Shown: positions 26,448-40,734 of the stretch, one piece after another
How positions within the stretch are numbered: position 1 is the first letter of the stretch
How the letters are laid out: every line of letters starts with the position of its first letter
Source of the DNA: Nocardioides oleivorans
GTDB taxonomy: Bacteria > Actinomycetota > Actinomycetes > Propionibacteriales > Nocardioidaceae
Assembly: GCF_004137255.1 (NCBI RefSeq)
Contig: NZ_SDWT01000001.1
Span: forward strand, 1,364,001 to 1,428,000
Direction of reading: 5' to 3'
Length of the DNA stretch: 64,000 nucleotides
Notes under the pieces: generated by a model
Databases searched by the model: none
Told to the model about the DNA's origin: nothing
The model's input: only the letters and a program-made list of their open reading frames with translations
Translations under genes and position numbers: made by a program

Positions 26448-26952
26448 GGCTATTTCTCCGAAGGTTTCGAGGGATGTCCACTCCACGCGAGGATCGATGC
26501 GGGCCCGTGTTCAGGCATTCGGCCGGCACCGCCCGCCCGCGCGGCCGCCAGGAGGCGGATCGTGGACATGCGGCACCCGTCGACAAGGAGCGACCGGCCA
26601 ACGGTACGCGGAGCCCAAAGTTGGGGTCAAACCCGCGACGACCCCTCCAGGGTCGCCCTGTGGATGACATCTTGCCCGAGAGCGCACCCGGTTGTTACGT
26701 TCCAGCCGTTCGGGGCCTGTGGAAATCACGGCCCGGCCCGGGTCGACCAGTCGGTGTGACCCAGGCCACATGCTCGATGGAACCGGCTCTGACCTGCAGG
26801 AACACTGCGAGGATCCGGTTTCCCGGCGTGGCGGGGGGCTTGTTCCCGATGTGCGGGCCCGGCAACTCACAGCTTGTGGACAACCCTGTGGACTCAGCTC
26901 CGGCCCGATCCGGGGACGAGCCGCACAACAGCACAGAACGAAGGCGATCCGG
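26448..26952. other. rpmH-dnaA intergenic region with DnaA boxes
   Basis: 505 bases without a gene. It holds the rpmH promoter, a possible dnaA promoter (TTGCCC 26672-26677, TACGTT 26696-26701, 18-base spacer), one perfect DnaA box on the minus strand (TGTGGACAA, 26875-26883) and weaker boxes at 26659-26667, 26718-26726 and 26887-26895. In known actinobacteria the functional origin lies on the other side of dnaA, so this part may mainly regulate dnaA. Confidence 0.65.
26601..26630 (-). promoter_or_regulatory. Candidate rpmH promoter
   Basis: On the minus strand TTGACC (26630-26625) and TACCGT (26606-26601) are 18 bases apart, a good housekeeping promoter. It predicts a leader of about 150 bases. 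Confidence 0.6.
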
Positions 26953-28380
26953 GTGGACGACCAGCAGGTAGATCTCGGGACGGCGTGGCAGCAGATCGTC
27001 GAGGACCTCCAGCCCAACCAGCGCGCCTGGCTGCGGCCCAGCGTGCCGATGACGCTCCACGAGAACACCGCGATCATCGCCGTTCCCAACGACTTCACGC
27101 GCAACCAGCTCGAGGGGCGCCTCCGCAACCACATCGAGGCCGCGCTGACCGAGGGCTTCGGTCGCGAGATCCGGATGCTCGTCACGGTGAACCCCGCCCT
27201 CGAGGAGCCCGGCCAGCAGCCGCCGATCGATGAATCGACAGATCCATCTATCGCTTTGTCGACAACCGACGACTACGAGCCGGTCTCGCACTACCCGGAG
27301 CACGTCGAGGCGCCGAGCGGCGAGCGGCGACCCTCCGCGCTCGAGACGCGGCTCAACCCGAAGTACACCTTCGAGACGTTCGTCATCGGGTCGTCCAACC
27401 GCTTCCCGCACGCGGCGGCCGTGGCCGTCGCCGAGGCACCGGGCAAGGCGTACAACCCGCTCCTGGTCTACGGCGAGTCCGGCCTCGGCAAGACCCACCT
27501 GCTCCACGCGATCGGCCACTACGTCCGCAGCCTCTACAGCAACGCCAAGGTGCGCTACGTCTCCAGCGAGGAGTTCACCAACGAGTTCATCAACGCGATC
27601 CGCGACGACCGGCAGGACCGGTTCAAGCGGCGTTACCGCGACGTCGACGTGCTGCTGATCGACGACATCCAGTTCCTCGAGGGCAAGACCCAGACGCAGG
27701 AAGAGTTCTTCCACACGTTCAACACGCTCCACAACGCCAACAAGCAGATCGTGCTGACCTCCGACCGCGCGCCCAAGCGGCTCGAGGCGCTCGAGGACCG
27801 GTTGCGCAACCGCTTCGAGTGGGGCCTGATCACCGACGTCCAGCCGCCCGACCTCGAGACCCGCATCGCCATCCTCCGCAAGAAGGCCGCGATGGACCGG
27901 TTGACCGCGCCGCCGGACGTGCTGGAGTTCATCGCCTCCAAGATCCAGACCAACATCCGTGAGCTCGAGGGTGCCCTGATCCGGGTGACCGCCTTCGCCA
28001 ACCTCAACCGCCAGGAGGTCGACATGACCCTGGCCGAGATCGTGCTGAAGGACCTGATCCCCGAGGGCGGCGAGCCCGAGATCACCCACGCGCTGATCAT
28101 CGCCCAGACGGCCGCCTACTTCGGCGTCTCCCTGGAGGACCTGACCGGACCGTCGCGGGGCAGGCACCTGGTCATGGCCCGCCAGATCGGCATGTACCTC
28201 TGCCGCGAGCTCACCTCCATGTCGCTCCCGCAGATCGGGCGCGAGTTCGGCGGTCGCGACCACACCACGGTGATGTACGCCGACCGCAAGATCCGCCAGC
28301 TCCTCGCCGAGCGCCGCGCCGTCTTCAACCAGGTCAGCGAGCTCACCAACCGCGTCAAGATGCAGGCACGACAGTCCTGA
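26953..28380 (+). CDS. dnaA: Chromosomal replication initiator DnaA
   Basis: 475 residues. Domain I (about 1-85) recruits partners, a short domain II linker (about 85-130) follows, then the AAA+ domain with Walker [10 protein letters not shown] (about 174-182) and Walker B LLIDDIQF, and domain IV with the DnaA-box signature [14 protein letters not shown]. The GTG at 26953 is chosen because [15 protein letters not shown] begins the conserved domain I. The linker contains an odd Ser/Thr/Asp stretch ([16 protein letters not shown]) encoded by a sequence resembling the palindromic element at 21.1 kb. Confidence 0.98.
   Translation: MDDQQVDLGTAWQQIVEDLQPNQRAWLRPSVPMTLHENTAIIAVPNDFTRNQLEGRLRNHIEAALTEGFGREIRMLVTVNPALEEPGQQPPIDESTDPSIALSTTDDYEPVSHYPEHVEAPSGERRPSALETRLNPKYTFETFVIGSSNRFPHAAAVAVAEAPGKAYNPLLVYGESGLGKTHLLHAIGHYVRSLYSNAKVRYVSSEEFTNEFINAIRDDRQDRFKRRYRDVDVLLIDDIQFLEGKTQTQEEFFHTFNTLHNANKQIVLTSDRAPKRLEALEDRLRNRFEWGLITDVQPPDLETRIAILRKKAAMDRLTAPPDVLEFIASKIQTNIRELEGALIRVTAFANLNRQEVDMTLAEIVLKDLIPEGGEPEITHALIIAQTAAYFGVSLEDLTGPSRGRHLVMARQIGMYLCRELTSMSLPQIGREFGGRDHTTVMYADRKIRQLLAERRAVFNQVSELTNRVKMQARQS
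27226..27265. repeat. Palindromic-element-like stretch inside dnaA domain II
   Basis: Starts GATCGAT, contains ATCTATCG and ends TTTGTCGACAA. It aligns with 21066-21106 with two short gaps and about four of five bases equal. It codes in frame for part of the flexible linker. Confidence 0.55.
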
Positions 28381-28790
28381 TCCGCAGCCGGTCGTGCAGG
28401 CCACGTGCCGCCCACGTCGTGTGGAGAACATGTGGTTCGTCCGGCCAGTTCATCCCCAGCCCCTGTGGAGAGGTCGGGACGAACCACACGCCGCCGCCCG
28501 GGCTCCACACCCCGCAACGGGATGACCCGGATCCATCCACACCCGTCGTGCACAGCCAAACGGGCCCCTGACCTGCACGAACATCAGTTGTCCACAGTTT
28601 CCACGGACCCTATGACGACTATGAACCTCAAGACTGTCCCGATCTCCCACCACCACCGAACGGCCCCTCCTCTGGGGAGAACCCTGCCGAAGCCGCACGA
28701 CCGCGTGACAGGATGCTCATCCCACGCGCGTGCGCGGGGCCACCAGACTTGTCATCACCGCCAGCTCGTCCGCTCCCCGAGGAGACCCTT
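28381..28790. other. oriC: Probable oriC between dnaA and dnaN
   Basis: 410 bases with no gene. A perfect DnaA box TTGTCCACA lies at 28588-28596; looser boxes are at 28420-28428 (one mismatch), 28464-28472 and 28533-28541. The region 28610-28640 is less GC-rich than the rest. The dnaA-dnaN gap is the known origin in Streptomyces and Mycobacterium; the assignment here rests on that and on the boxes. The dnaN promoter must also be within it. Confidence 0.8.
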
Positions 28791-29927
28791 GTGAAGTTCC
28801 GCGTCGAACGCGACGTCTTCGCCGATGCCGTTGCCTGGGCTGCCCGCAGCCTCCCGGTCCGCCCGAGCTCCCCGGTCCTGGCCGGCCTGCTCATCGAGGC
28901 GAGCGACGCCGGCCTGGTGCTCTCCACCTTCGACTACGAGACGTCCGCCCGCGCGACGCTCACCGCGGAGGTCAACGACGAGGGCAAGGCGCTCGTGAGC
29001 GGCCGCCTCCTCGCCGACATCTGCCGCAGCCTCCCGGCCAAGCCCGTCGAGCTCACCCTCGAGGGACCCCGCGTCTCCCTCACCTGCGGATCCGCGCGCT
29101 TCAGCCTGCAGACGATGCCGGTCGACGACTACCCGACGCTCCCGGACATGCCGTCCGCCACGGGCACCGTCTCCAGCGCCGACTTCGCCCACGCCGTCTC
29201 CCAGGCGGTCACCGCGGCGGGTCGCGACGACATGCTCCCGGTCCTCACCGGCGTACGCATCGAGATCGACGGCTCCACCATGGCGCTGCTCGCCACCGAC
29301 CGCTTCCGCCTCTCCCACCGCGAGCTGACCTGGAACCCGCAGTCGCCCGACGAGTCGATCGCCGCGCTCGTCCCGGCGAAGGTCCTCGGTGACACCGCCA
29401 AGTCGCTCACCTCGGGTGCCGAGGTCACGATCGCGCTCGCCGCGAGCGGCGCCGGCGAGGGCCTCATCGGCTTCGAGGGCACCGGCCTGGGCGGTGTGCG
29501 TCGCACGACGACGCGTCTGCTCGACGGCGAGTTCCCCAAGGTCCGCTCGCTCTTCCCGGCCGAGCACCTCACCGTCGCCAAGGTCAACAAGGCCGAGCTG
29601 ATCGAGACCGTGAAGCGCGTCGCGCTCGTCGCCGAGCGCAACACCGCGGTCCAGATGAAGTTCGGGGAGAACCAGATCGTCCTCGACGCCGGGTCCGGCG
29701 ACGAGGCGATGGCGACCGAGGCCGTCGACGCCGACATCGACGGCGACGACCTGACGACGGGCTTCAACCCGCAGTTCCTCCTCGACGGCCTCACCGCCAT
29801 CGACGGGGAGTTCGTCGACCTGGCCTTCACCCAGGCCACCAAGCCGGTCGTCATCTCCGGCACCGACGCCGACGACGACGCCAGCTCCTTCCGCTACCTG
29901 CTGATGCCGCGTCGCCTGCTGTCCTGA
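28791..29927 (+). CDS. dnaN: DNA polymerase III beta subunit (sliding clamp)
   Basis: 378 residues forming half of the ring that tethers the polymerase. Typical sequences are VLAGLLIEAS, GRLLADICRSLP, VLTGVRIEIDGS, LLATDRFRLSHREL and the C-terminal YLLMPRRL. The GTG at 28791 follows GAGGAGACC; the longer frame upstream is non-conserved. Confidence 0.97.
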   Translation: MKFRVERDVFADAVAWAARSLPVRPSSPVLAGLLIEASDAGLVLSTFDYETSARATLTAEVNDEGKALVSGRLLADICRSLPAKPVELTLEGPRVSLTCGSARFSLQTMPVDDYPTLPDMPSATGTVSSADFAHAVSQAVTAAGRDDMLPVLTGVRIEIDGSTMALLATDRFRLSHRELTWNPQSPDESIAALVPAKVLGDTAKSLTSGAEVTIALAASGAGEGLIGFEGTGLGGVRRTTTRLLDGEFPKVRSLFPAEHLTVAKVNKAELIETVKRVALVAERNTAVQMKFGENQIVLDAGSGDEAMATEAVDADIDGDDLTTGFNPQFLLDGLTAIDGEFVDLAFTQATKPVVISGTDADDDASSFRYLLMPRRLLS

Positions 29928-29969
29928 GCCACTCCCCGCCGGCTGCCCCGCACGGCTAGGCTCACCGGC

Positions 29970-30944
29970 ATGGACATCGGACTCATCGGCCTGGGCAAGA
30001 TGGGCGGCAACATGCGCGAGCGCATGCGTCGCGCCGGACTCACCGTGGTCGGCTACGACCGCAACCCCGACGTCAGCGACGTCGACTCCCTGGCCGCGCT
30101 GGTGGAGGCGCTGCCCAGCCCGAAGGTCGTATGGGTCATGGTCCCCGCCGGCGACCCGACCCGCGCGACCGTGAAGGAGCTCTCCGGGCTCCTCGGCGAG
30201 GGCGACGTGATCGTCGACGGCGGCAACTCCCGCTGGACCGACGACATCGCCAACGCCGAGCTGCTCGCGCCGCTCGGCATCGGCTACGTCGACTGCGGCG
30301 TCTCGGGCGGGGTGTGGGGCCTGGAGAACGGCTACGCCCTGATGTACGGCGGCGACCCGGCCGACATCGCCAAGGTCCAGCCGGCCTTCGACGCCCTCAA
30401 GCCCGAGGGCGACTTCGGTGCCGTCCACGCCGGCAAGGTGGGCGCCGGCCACTTCTCCAAGATGGTCCACAACGGCATCGAGTACGCCATCATGCAGGCC
30501 TACGCCGAGGGCTGGGAGCTGCTCGAGAAGGTCGACCTCACCGACAACGTGACGGAGGTCTTCCGCTCCTGGCGTGAAGGAACCGTCATCCGCTCGTGGC
30601 TGCTCGACCTCATGGTCAACGCCCTCGACGAGGACCCCGGGCTGCAGCAGATCGCCGGCTACGCCGAGGACTCCGGCGAGGGCCGCTGGACCGTCGAGGC
30701 CGGCATCGACAACGCCGTGGCCACGCCGGCGATCACCGCCGCGCTCTACGCGCGGTTCGTCTCGCGCCAGGACGACTCGCCGACGATGAAGGCGATCGCC
30801 GCGATGCGCAACCAGTTCGGTGGCCACGCCGTCCGTTCGGCCGCGCCCAAGGGCGGCGACGCCGAGGGCAGCACCGGCGCCGAGCAGTCCGAGGCGGCCA
30901 GGCAGGCCGGAGCCGGCGACGACAAGGCACACGGCGAGAGCTAG
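29970..30944 (+). CDS. gnd: 6-phosphogluconate dehydrogenase, decarboxylating (short type)
   Basis: Pentose phosphate pathway enzyme that gives ribulose 5-phosphate, CO2 and a reduced cofactor. 324 residues, the short form. The N-terminal Rossmann loop GLIGLGKMGGNM, DGGNSRWTDD, CGVSGGVWGLENGYALM and KMVHNGIEYAIMQAYAEGW are clear. The last 35 residues are a low-complexity tail. The ATG is 7 bases after TAGGCT. The gene's place between dnaN and recF is common in actinobacteria. Confidence 0.95.
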   Translation: MDIGLIGLGKMGGNMRERMRRAGLTVVGYDRNPDVSDVDSLAALVEALPSPKVVWVMVPAGDPTRATVKELSGLLGEGDVIVDGGNSRWTDDIANAELLAPLGIGYVDCGVSGGVWGLENGYALMYGGDPADIAKVQPAFDALKPEGDFGAVHAGKVGAGHFSKMVHNGIEYAIMQAYAEGWELLEKVDLTDNVTEVFRSWREGTVIRSWLLDLMVNALDEDPGLQQIAGYAEDSGEGRWTVEAGIDNAVATPAITAALYARFVSRQDDSPTMKAIAAMRNQFGGHAVRSAAPKGGDAEGSTGAEQSEAARQAGAGDDKAHGES

Positions 30945-30950
30945 GACGAC

Positions 30951-32078
30951 TTGCACGTCGCGCACCTGACCCTCCACAACTTCCGCTCCTACAGCGACAT
31001 CGACGTCGCACTGGAACCGGGGGCCACGGCGTTCATCGGCCGCAACGGCCAGGGCAAGACCAACCTCGTCGAGGCGATCGACTACCTCTCCCGGCTCTCC
31101 TCGCACCGCGTCGCGACGGACGCGCCGCTGGTCCGCGCCGGCGCCGACCAGGCGATCGTCCGCGCCTCGGTGGTGAAGGAGGGACGCCCGGCGCTGATCG
31201 AGGTCGAGCTCAACCCCGGTCGTGCCAACCGGGCGCGCATCAACCGCTCGCCGCTCCCCCGACCCCGCGAGATCATCGGCTTGGTCCGCACGGTCGTCTT
31301 CGCACCCGACGACCTCACCCTGGTCAAGGGCGATCCGTCGGACCGCCGCAAGTTCCTCGACGACCTGCTGGTCCTGCGGGCTCCTCGCCTGGCCGGCGTC
31401 CGGTCCGACTACGACCGGATCCTCAAGCAGCGCAACAGCCTGCTCAAGACCGCCGGCGTCGCGCGCGGCTCGTCGCGTGACGCCGCCATGTCGACCCTCG
31501 AGATCTGGGACGACAACCTCGCCCGGGTCGGGGCCGAGCTCCTCGGCGCACGGCTCCGGCTGGTCGAGGACCTGCGGCCCTACCTCGGCAAGGCCTACGA
31601 GGCGGTCGCCCGCGGCGCCACCCGTGACGACGCGGACCTGGACTACAGGGCGAGCGTGGAGGTCGGTGACGACCTGGAGAAGGCGCTGCTCGACGCGATC
31701 GCGACCAAGCGCAAGGACGAGCTCGACCGCGGCATCTCGCTGGTCGGCCCGCACCGCGACGAGCTGCTGCTGACCCTCGGCAGCCCGGAGCTGCGGCTCC
31801 CGGTGAAGGGCTACGCGTCCCACGGGGAGTCGTGGTCGTTCGCGCTCGCGCTGCGCCTGGCGTCGTACGACCTGCTCCGCGCCGACGGCGACGACCCGAT
31901 CCTCGTCCTCGACGACGTCTTCGCCGAGCTCGACGCCGAGCGCCGCGCCCAGCTTGCCGAGCTCGTCGCCGGCGCCGAGCAGGTGCTGGTCACCGCCGCC
32001 GTCGCGGCCGACGTGCCGGCCGCGCTGCAGGGGATCCGCTTCCTGGTCGCGGACGGCCAGGTGACCCGTGACGAGTGA
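30951..32078 (+). CDS. recF: DNA replication and repair protein RecF
   Basis: 375 residues, an SMC-like ATPase that helps load RecA at gaps. Walker [14 protein letters not shown] (about 30-42) and the Walker B/signature [13 protein letters not shown] are present. The only start that keeps the conserved [13 protein letters not shown] beginning is a TTG at 30951, with AGGA shortly upstream. It overlaps the DUF721 gene by 11 bases. Confidence 0.96.
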   Translation: MHVAHLTLHNFRSYSDIDVALEPGATAFIGRNGQGKTNLVEAIDYLSRLSSHRVATDAPLVRAGADQAIVRASVVKEGRPALIEVELNPGRANRARINRSPLPRPREIIGLVRTVVFAPDDLTLVKGDPSDRRKFLDDLLVLRAPRLAGVRSDYDRILKQRNSLLKTAGVARGSSRDAAMSTLEIWDDNLARVGAELLGARLRLVEDLRPYLGKAYEAVARGATRDDADLDYRASVEVGDDLEKALLDAIATKRKDELDRGISLVGPHRDELLLTLGSPELRLPVKGYASHGESWSFALALRLASYDLLRADGDDPILVLDDVFAELDAERRAQLAELVAGAEQVLVTAAVAADVPAALQGIRFLVADGQVTRDE

Positions 32079-32622
32079 GGAGCCCCCCGACGAGGGGGCG
32101 CCTGAGGAGTCCGGGGAGTCCGAGGAGCACCGTCCGGACGGCCTCGACCTCGCCCGTGCCGCGGCCCGTGCGGCGGCGGCGAGCCCGGGGACCCCGGCCC
32201 GGCGTCGTACGACGTCCACCCGGCGCCGGACCTTCACGAAGTCGTCCGGCGCCCGGCCCGACGACCGCGACCCGCAGCTGCTCGAGCAGGCGATGGGACG
32301 GCTGATCGCCAACCACGGGTGGGAGGTCGACCTCAAGGTGCAGGGCGTGTTCGGCCGGTGGGCCGAGCTGGTGGGCACCGAGGTGGGCGACCACTGCACC
32401 CCCGAGTCGTTCGACGACGGACGGCTCGTCGTGCGCACCGACTCCACGGCCTGGGCGACGCAGCTCAAGCTGCTCGCGCCGACGATCGTGCGCCGCCTCA
32501 ACGAGGAGCTGGGCCACGGGACCGTGAGCGTCATCGACGTGCACGGACCCCACCTGCCGACCTGGACCAAGGGCAGGTTGTCGAGCCGGGACGGCCGCGG
32601 GCCGCGCGACACCTACGGCTGA
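32068..32622 (+). CDS. DUF721 family protein (DciA-like)
   Basis: 184 residues, equivalent to mycobacterial Rv0004. A disordered Glu/Pro then Arg/Thr-rich start (1-65) precedes a KH-like domain ([40 protein letters not shown]). DUF721 proteins have been linked to DciA, the helicase loader of bacteria lacking DnaC, which fits its place in the replication cluster. The GTG lies inside the end of recF. Confidence 0.9.
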   Translation: MTSEEPPDEGAPEESGESEEHRPDGLDLARAAARAAAASPGTPARRRTTSTRRRTFTKSSGARPDDRDPQLLEQAMGRLIANHGWEVDLKVQGVFGRWAELVGTEVGDHCTPESFDDGRLVVRTDSTAWATQLKLLAPTIVRRLNEELGHGTVSVIDVHGPHLPTWTKGRLSSRDGRGPRDTYG

Positions 32623-32777
32623 GACCGCGCCGGCGCCACAGCCCCGATCTGCCGATCTGGCAGCCTCCCGGACCTGTGGGGGCCCATGGACCCCCCTGCT
32701 CGACCGGCTCACGGCGTCCCACGGGGCCTCTGGAGGCACTTTTTCGTCCAGATCCATCCCCGGGCCGGGGTGGGTCC

Positions 32778-32806
32778 TTCGGTTCAGGGCCGCTGACGGC
32801 TAGTAT
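32778..32806 (+). promoter_or_regulatory. Candidate gyrB promoter in the DUF721-gyrB gap
   Basis: TAGTAT at 32801-32806 is a good -10 box; TTCGGT at 32778-32783 is a weak -35 with 17-base spacing. It predicts a leader of about 100 bases. The remaining gap (32623-32909) shows a GGGGG/CCCCC hairpin near 32676-32695 that may end DUF721 transcription, and nothing else I recognise. Confidence 0.5.
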
Positions 32807-32894
32807 GAGCGGACGAGTCGCACGTCGTGTTGCAGGCGCAACCGCAGCGACTCGACTCATGTCCAGCGCGGCGGCGAGACATCCGGCGCGATGA

Positions 32895-35105
<2,211 letters not shown>

Positions 35106-35164
35106 GTCGGTCGGTTCCCTCTACGACCAGACCTAGACATCGTTAGAACGCAGGAGAGAGACAC

Positions 35165-37891
<2,727 letters not shown>

Positions 37892-37898
37892 GGGACCC

Positions 37899-38459
37899 GT
37901 GTCGGAACGCACCGCACCCCCCAGTCGTGACACCGCCCGTCGTACGTCGGGGGACGAGCCCCCGCGGAGGTCGCTGACCGAGCGCCTGCAGAGCACGCTG
38001 TCCAACGCCGCCGAGGAGCACCGCGCCAACGCGAGCGCGGAGGAGCCGAAGGGCAGCCGGACGCGTCGTCAGGCGGGTCGCCAGCCCCGTCGCGCCCGAC
38101 TGCGGCTGACCCGGATCGACCCGTGGTCGGTCATGAAGACGTCGTTCCTGCTGTCGGTCGCCTTCGGTGTGGTCACCTTCGTGGCGATCTTCATGGTCTG
38201 GTCGGTGCTCGGCGCCGCCGGCGTCTGGGACTCGATCAACTCCGCCGTGGCGAGCATCGTCGAGGGCGACAGCGGCAACTCGACCTTCGACGTGACCGAC
38301 TACGTCGGCATGTCGCGGGTGCTCGGCTTCACCCTCCTGGTGTCGGTGATCGACGTGATCCTGCTGACCGCGCTGGCCACCCTGACGGCGTTCCTCTACA
38401 ACCTCGCGGCCGCCCTGCTCGGCGGCATCGAGGTCACCCTCGCCGAGGACGAGAAGTGA
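37899..38459 (+). CDS. DUF3566 domain membrane protein
   Basis: 186 residues, counterpart of Rv0007, always next to gyrA in actinobacteria; function unknown. A basic disordered part (1-65) is followed by the DUF3566 domain with RLRLTRIDPWSVMKTSFLLS, a first membrane helix, the VTDYVGMSRVLGF segment and a second helix. The GTG at 37899 follows GAGTGAGGGA just after the gyrA stop. Confidence 0.9.
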   Translation: MSERTAPPSRDTARRTSGDEPPRRSLTERLQSTLSNAAEEHRANASAEEPKGSRTRRQAGRQPRRARLRLTRIDPWSVMKTSFLLSVAFGVVTFVAIFMVWSVLGAAGVWDSINSAVASIVEGDSGNSTFDVTDYVGMSRVLGFTLLVSVIDVILLTALATLTAFLYNLAAALLGGIEVTLAEDEK

Positions 38460-38541
38460 CCGATCGCGGGTAGGCACCCTCGATTGGCACCGCCCGACCA
38501 CGGTCAGGTAATCTTCGGCGTCGCTGCTGGTGCAGCGTTGC

Positions 38542-38615
38542 GGGCCTATAGCTCAGACGGTTAGAGCGCTTCCCTGATAAGGAAGAGGTCGGAGGTTCAA
38601 GTCCTCCTAGGCCCA
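38542..38615 (+). tRNA. tRNA-Ile (anticodon GAT)
   Basis: 74 bases fold as a full cloverleaf: GGGCCTA pairs with TAGGCCC, and the anticodon loop is CTGATAA with GAT at 38576-38578. The discriminator A is followed by CTC, so CCA is not encoded and must be added by Cca. It lies downstream of gyrA and DUF3566, as in mycobacteria. Confidence 0.97.
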
Positions 38616-38647
38616 CTCCATCCCCTTCTTCTCTCGAGGAGAGCTCC

Positions 38648-38773
38648 ATGAAGAAGCTCCTGCTGGTCGTCGCGGCCGCCGGCGCCGCGCTCTTCGCGAA
38701 GAGGAAGATGGACGAGGGCAAGCACGAGCAGGCCCTCTGGGCAGAGGCCACCGACACCGTCGAGAAGGCCTGA
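38648..38773 (+). CDS. DLW-39 family small protein
   Basis: 41 residues starting [20 protein letters not shown], one probable membrane helix, then a charged half ending [15 protein letters not shown]. The family takes its name from a DLW motif; here it reads ALW. Size, sequence and place between tRNA-Ile and tRNA-Ala match this actinobacterial family of unknown function. GAGGAGAG stands upstream of the ATG. Confidence 0.88.
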   Translation: MKKLLLVVAAAGAALFAKRKMDEGKHEQALWAEATDTVEKA

Positions 38774-38788
38774 CGCTCGCTCCCTCAC

Positions 38789-38864
38789 GGGGCCTTGGCG
38801 CAATTGGTAGCGCACCTGCTTTGCAAGCAGGGGGTTAGGGGTTCGAGTCCCCTAGGCTCCACCA
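38789..38864 (+). tRNA. tRNA-Ala (anticodon TGC)
   Basis: 76 bases including encoded CCA. GGGGCCT pairs with AGGCTCC, the anticodon loop is TTTGCAA and the T-loop is GTTCGAGTC. Its 3' end overlaps the stop codon of the converging marR gene by 13 bases. Confidence 0.97.
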
Positions 38865-39523
38865 CCGGCTGACGCCCGGGCCTCGTGCTCGGCACAGTCC
38901 ACCCGGAGCTGGGCGTCCCCGAAGTCGACAGCGAGCAGCGTGCAGCGGTACGGAGCCGGCGTACTGCCGCCCGCGTCGTCGAAGTAACGGCAGGTCAGGC
39001 AGGTCCGGGCAACCGCGACCACCCCGTCGTCGTGGAGGTCGGCCACCAGACCGAGCACCACGCGCAGTGCGGTCGCCTTGTCATCGTCGCCGACGACCGC
39101 GAGGCTCTCGGCGAGCGGACCGTCCCAGCTGCTGAGGCGCGTGTGCAGCGCCTCGCCCGCGGAGGTCACCGAGTAGATCGTGTTGCGGCGGTCGACCGGG
39201 TCCGGTGCCTTCGTGACCAGCTCCTTGCGGCGCAGCGTGCCCAGGGCCTCGCTCACCGTCGCCTGCGACACGTCGAGCTCAACCGCGAGGTCACTGACCC
39301 GCGCCCGGCCCGCCATGGCGTGCACCCGCAGCAGCAGCTGGTGCTGGAGCGGGCTCACGCCCTCGGCGTACGCCTGGCGCAGCAGCATCGTCCGGCTCAC
39401 GTGACCCATCCGCTCGAGCGCTCCGGCGAGGCGCTGGTCGAGGTCGTGGACCGGCAGCGAGGCGTCCGGATGGACCGTCGCGTCCTCCGGCAGTCCGTCG
39501 GCCGTGCGCTCGTGGCTGGTCAC
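38852..39523 (-). CDS. MarR family regulator with C-terminal Cys4-His metal/redox motif
   Basis: 223 residues. The winged helix (about 55-125) shows PLQHQLLLRVHAM, LAVELDVSQATVSEALGTLRRKELV and the wing DPVDRRNTIYSVT. The C-terminal part has the pattern C175-x2-C178-x15-C194-x15-C210-x2-H213, which looks like a zinc ribbon or a thiol switch. The GTG at 39523 coincides with a perfect palindrome. It is divergent from two thiol-type genes (AhpD-like and redoxin), so a redox role is inferred. Its TAG stop lies inside the antisense strand of tRNA-Ala. Confidence 0.85.
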   Translation of the reverse strand: MTSHERTADGLPEDATVHPDASLPVHDLDQRLAGALERMGHVSRTMLLRQAYAEGVSPLQHQLLLRVHAMAGRARVSDLAVELDVSQATVSEALGTLRRKELVTKAPDPVDRRNTIYSVTSAGEALHTRLSSWDGPLAESLAVVGDDDKATALRVVLGLVADLHDDGVVAVARTCLTCRYFDDAGGSTPAPYRCTLLAVDFGDAQLRVDCAEHEARASAGGGA

Positions 39524-39584
39524 TTAGGAATCCTAAGCGAATCGTTGACACGGCTCAACGACGAATTGCATAGTAGTCCTAAGG
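39523..39584. promoter_or_regulatory. Divergent promoter and operator between marR and the AhpD-like gene
   Basis: CTTAGGAATCCTAAG at 39523-39537 is a perfect palindrome apart from its centre, at the marR start. A partner half, TCCTAAG, recurs at 39578-39584. On the plus strand TTGACA (39545-39550) and CATAGT (39569-39574) are 18 bases apart. A repressor bound at both copies would control both directions. Confidence 0.65.
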
Positions 39585-39619
39585 GTTCGACTCCGAGCCT
39601 GCCTATTCGAGGAGATGTC

Positions 39620-40165
39620 ATGTCACGAGTCGCCCTGGTCGACCCCGCCACCGCCGGTCCCGGCACCAAGCCGGTGCTCGACGAGATCCACGCCGCCTTC
39701 GGCACCACGCCGGCGATGTTCCGCGCCGTCGCCAACTCCCCCGCAGCGCTCGAGATGATGTGGGCCGGTTTCGGTGCGCTGGGCCACGGGCGCCTCGGCG
39801 CGAAGCTCGGCGAGCAGGTCGCCGTGCTGGTCGCGGACCGCAATGCGTGCGAGTACTGCCTGGCCGCCCACACGGCGCTGGGCCGCAAGGCAGGCGCGAG
39901 CCCCGAGGAGATGGGTGAGGCCCAGGCTGGACGCTCGACCGACCCACGCACCGCTGCCGTGCTCGCGTTCGCCGAGAAGCTGGTCCAGGACCGCGCCCAG
40001 GTCACCGACGCCGACGTCGAGTCCCTGCGGGCTGCCGGTCTCGACGACGAGGACGTGGTGGAGCTGGTCGCGCACGTCGCGCTCAACCTCTTCACCAACT
40101 ACGTCAACGTGGCGCTCGGAGTTCCGGTGGACTTCCCGAGGGTCGCGCTGCTCGCCGCTCGCTGA
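39620..40165 (+). CDS. Carboxymuconolactone decarboxylase/AhpD-like alkylhydroperoxidase
   Basis: 181 residues. The AhpD core is present with Glu65, Cys77-x2-Cys80 and His84 in the sequence ACEYCLAAHTALGRK, so a peroxidase or disulfide-relay role is likely; these residues are not those of the true decarboxylase. The ATG has GAGGAG six bases upstream. It is the first gene after the TTGACA promoter and precedes the redoxin gene by 11 bases. Confidence 0.9.
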   Translation: MSRVALVDPATAGPGTKPVLDEIHAAFGTTPAMFRAVANSPAALEMMWAGFGALGHGRLGAKLGEQVAVLVADRNACEYCLAAHTALGRKAGASPEEMGEAQAGRSTDPRTAAVLAFAEKLVQDRAQVTDADVESLRAAGLDDEDVVELVAHVALNLFTNYVNVALGVPVDFPRVALLAAR

Positions 40166-40176
40166 GGAGACCCGAC

Positions 40177-40734
40177 GTGACGACCCACGACCTGACCATC
40201 CGCGACTGGACCGTGGCCGGGTGGCTGGGGACGCCGCGCCCGGACTTCGCGGTCGGTGACCTCGCCGACCGCGTCGTCCTCGCGGCAGCGTTCCAGATGC
40301 TGTGCCCGGGTTGTGTCGAGACGACCATCCCCCAGCTGCGACGAGCCGCCGCGACGTTCCCCGCCGACCAGGTGGCTGTCGTCGGGCTCCACACGGTCTT
40401 CGAGCACCACGAGGCGATGACCCCGGTCGCGCTGCAGGCCTTCCTCCACGAGTACCGCGTGACGTTCCCCGTGGCGATGGACCAACCGGCGCGGCGCGGC
40501 CAGGTGCCCGTCACCATGGAGCGGTTCGCGATGCAGGGCACGCCCACCGTCATGCTGTACGACCGCGCGGGGGCGTTGCGGCGCCGCACCTTCGGCCACG
40601 TCCCCGACCTCGAGCTCGGCGCCCAGGTCGCGGCGCTGGTGCTGGAGGACGGACCGACGGCGGCACCACCGGTGGCGCACGACGTACGACCCAGCAGGGC
40701 CTACGCCTGCGACGAGACGGGATGCCGGGTGTGA
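40177..40734 (+). CDS. Thioredoxin-like redoxin (TlpA/peroxiredoxin group)
   Basis: 185 residues with the redox pair Cys43-Pro-Gly-Cys46 in AAAFQMLCPGCVETTIPQL, the thioredoxin-fold GTPTVMLYDRAG with the cis-proline, and a second C-terminal cysteine pair (Cys178, Cys183 in ACDETGCRV). There is no signal peptide, so it should act in the cytoplasm. It probably works with the AhpD-like protein encoded just upstream. GTG start with GAGGAG upstream. Confidence 0.82.
   Translation: MTTHDLTIRDWTVAGWLGTPRPDFAVGDLADRVVLAAAFQMLCPGCVETTIPQLRRAAATFPADQVAVVGLHTVFEHHEAMTPVALQAFLHEYRVTFPVAMDQPARRGQVPVTMERFAMQGTPTVMLYDRAGALRRRTFGHVPDLELGAQVAALVLEDGPTAAPPVAHDVRPSRAYACDETGCRV

Noticed and set aside
26250..26450. 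No long frame on the minus strand at this position
   Set aside because: It is the short rpmH gene, not an empty gap.
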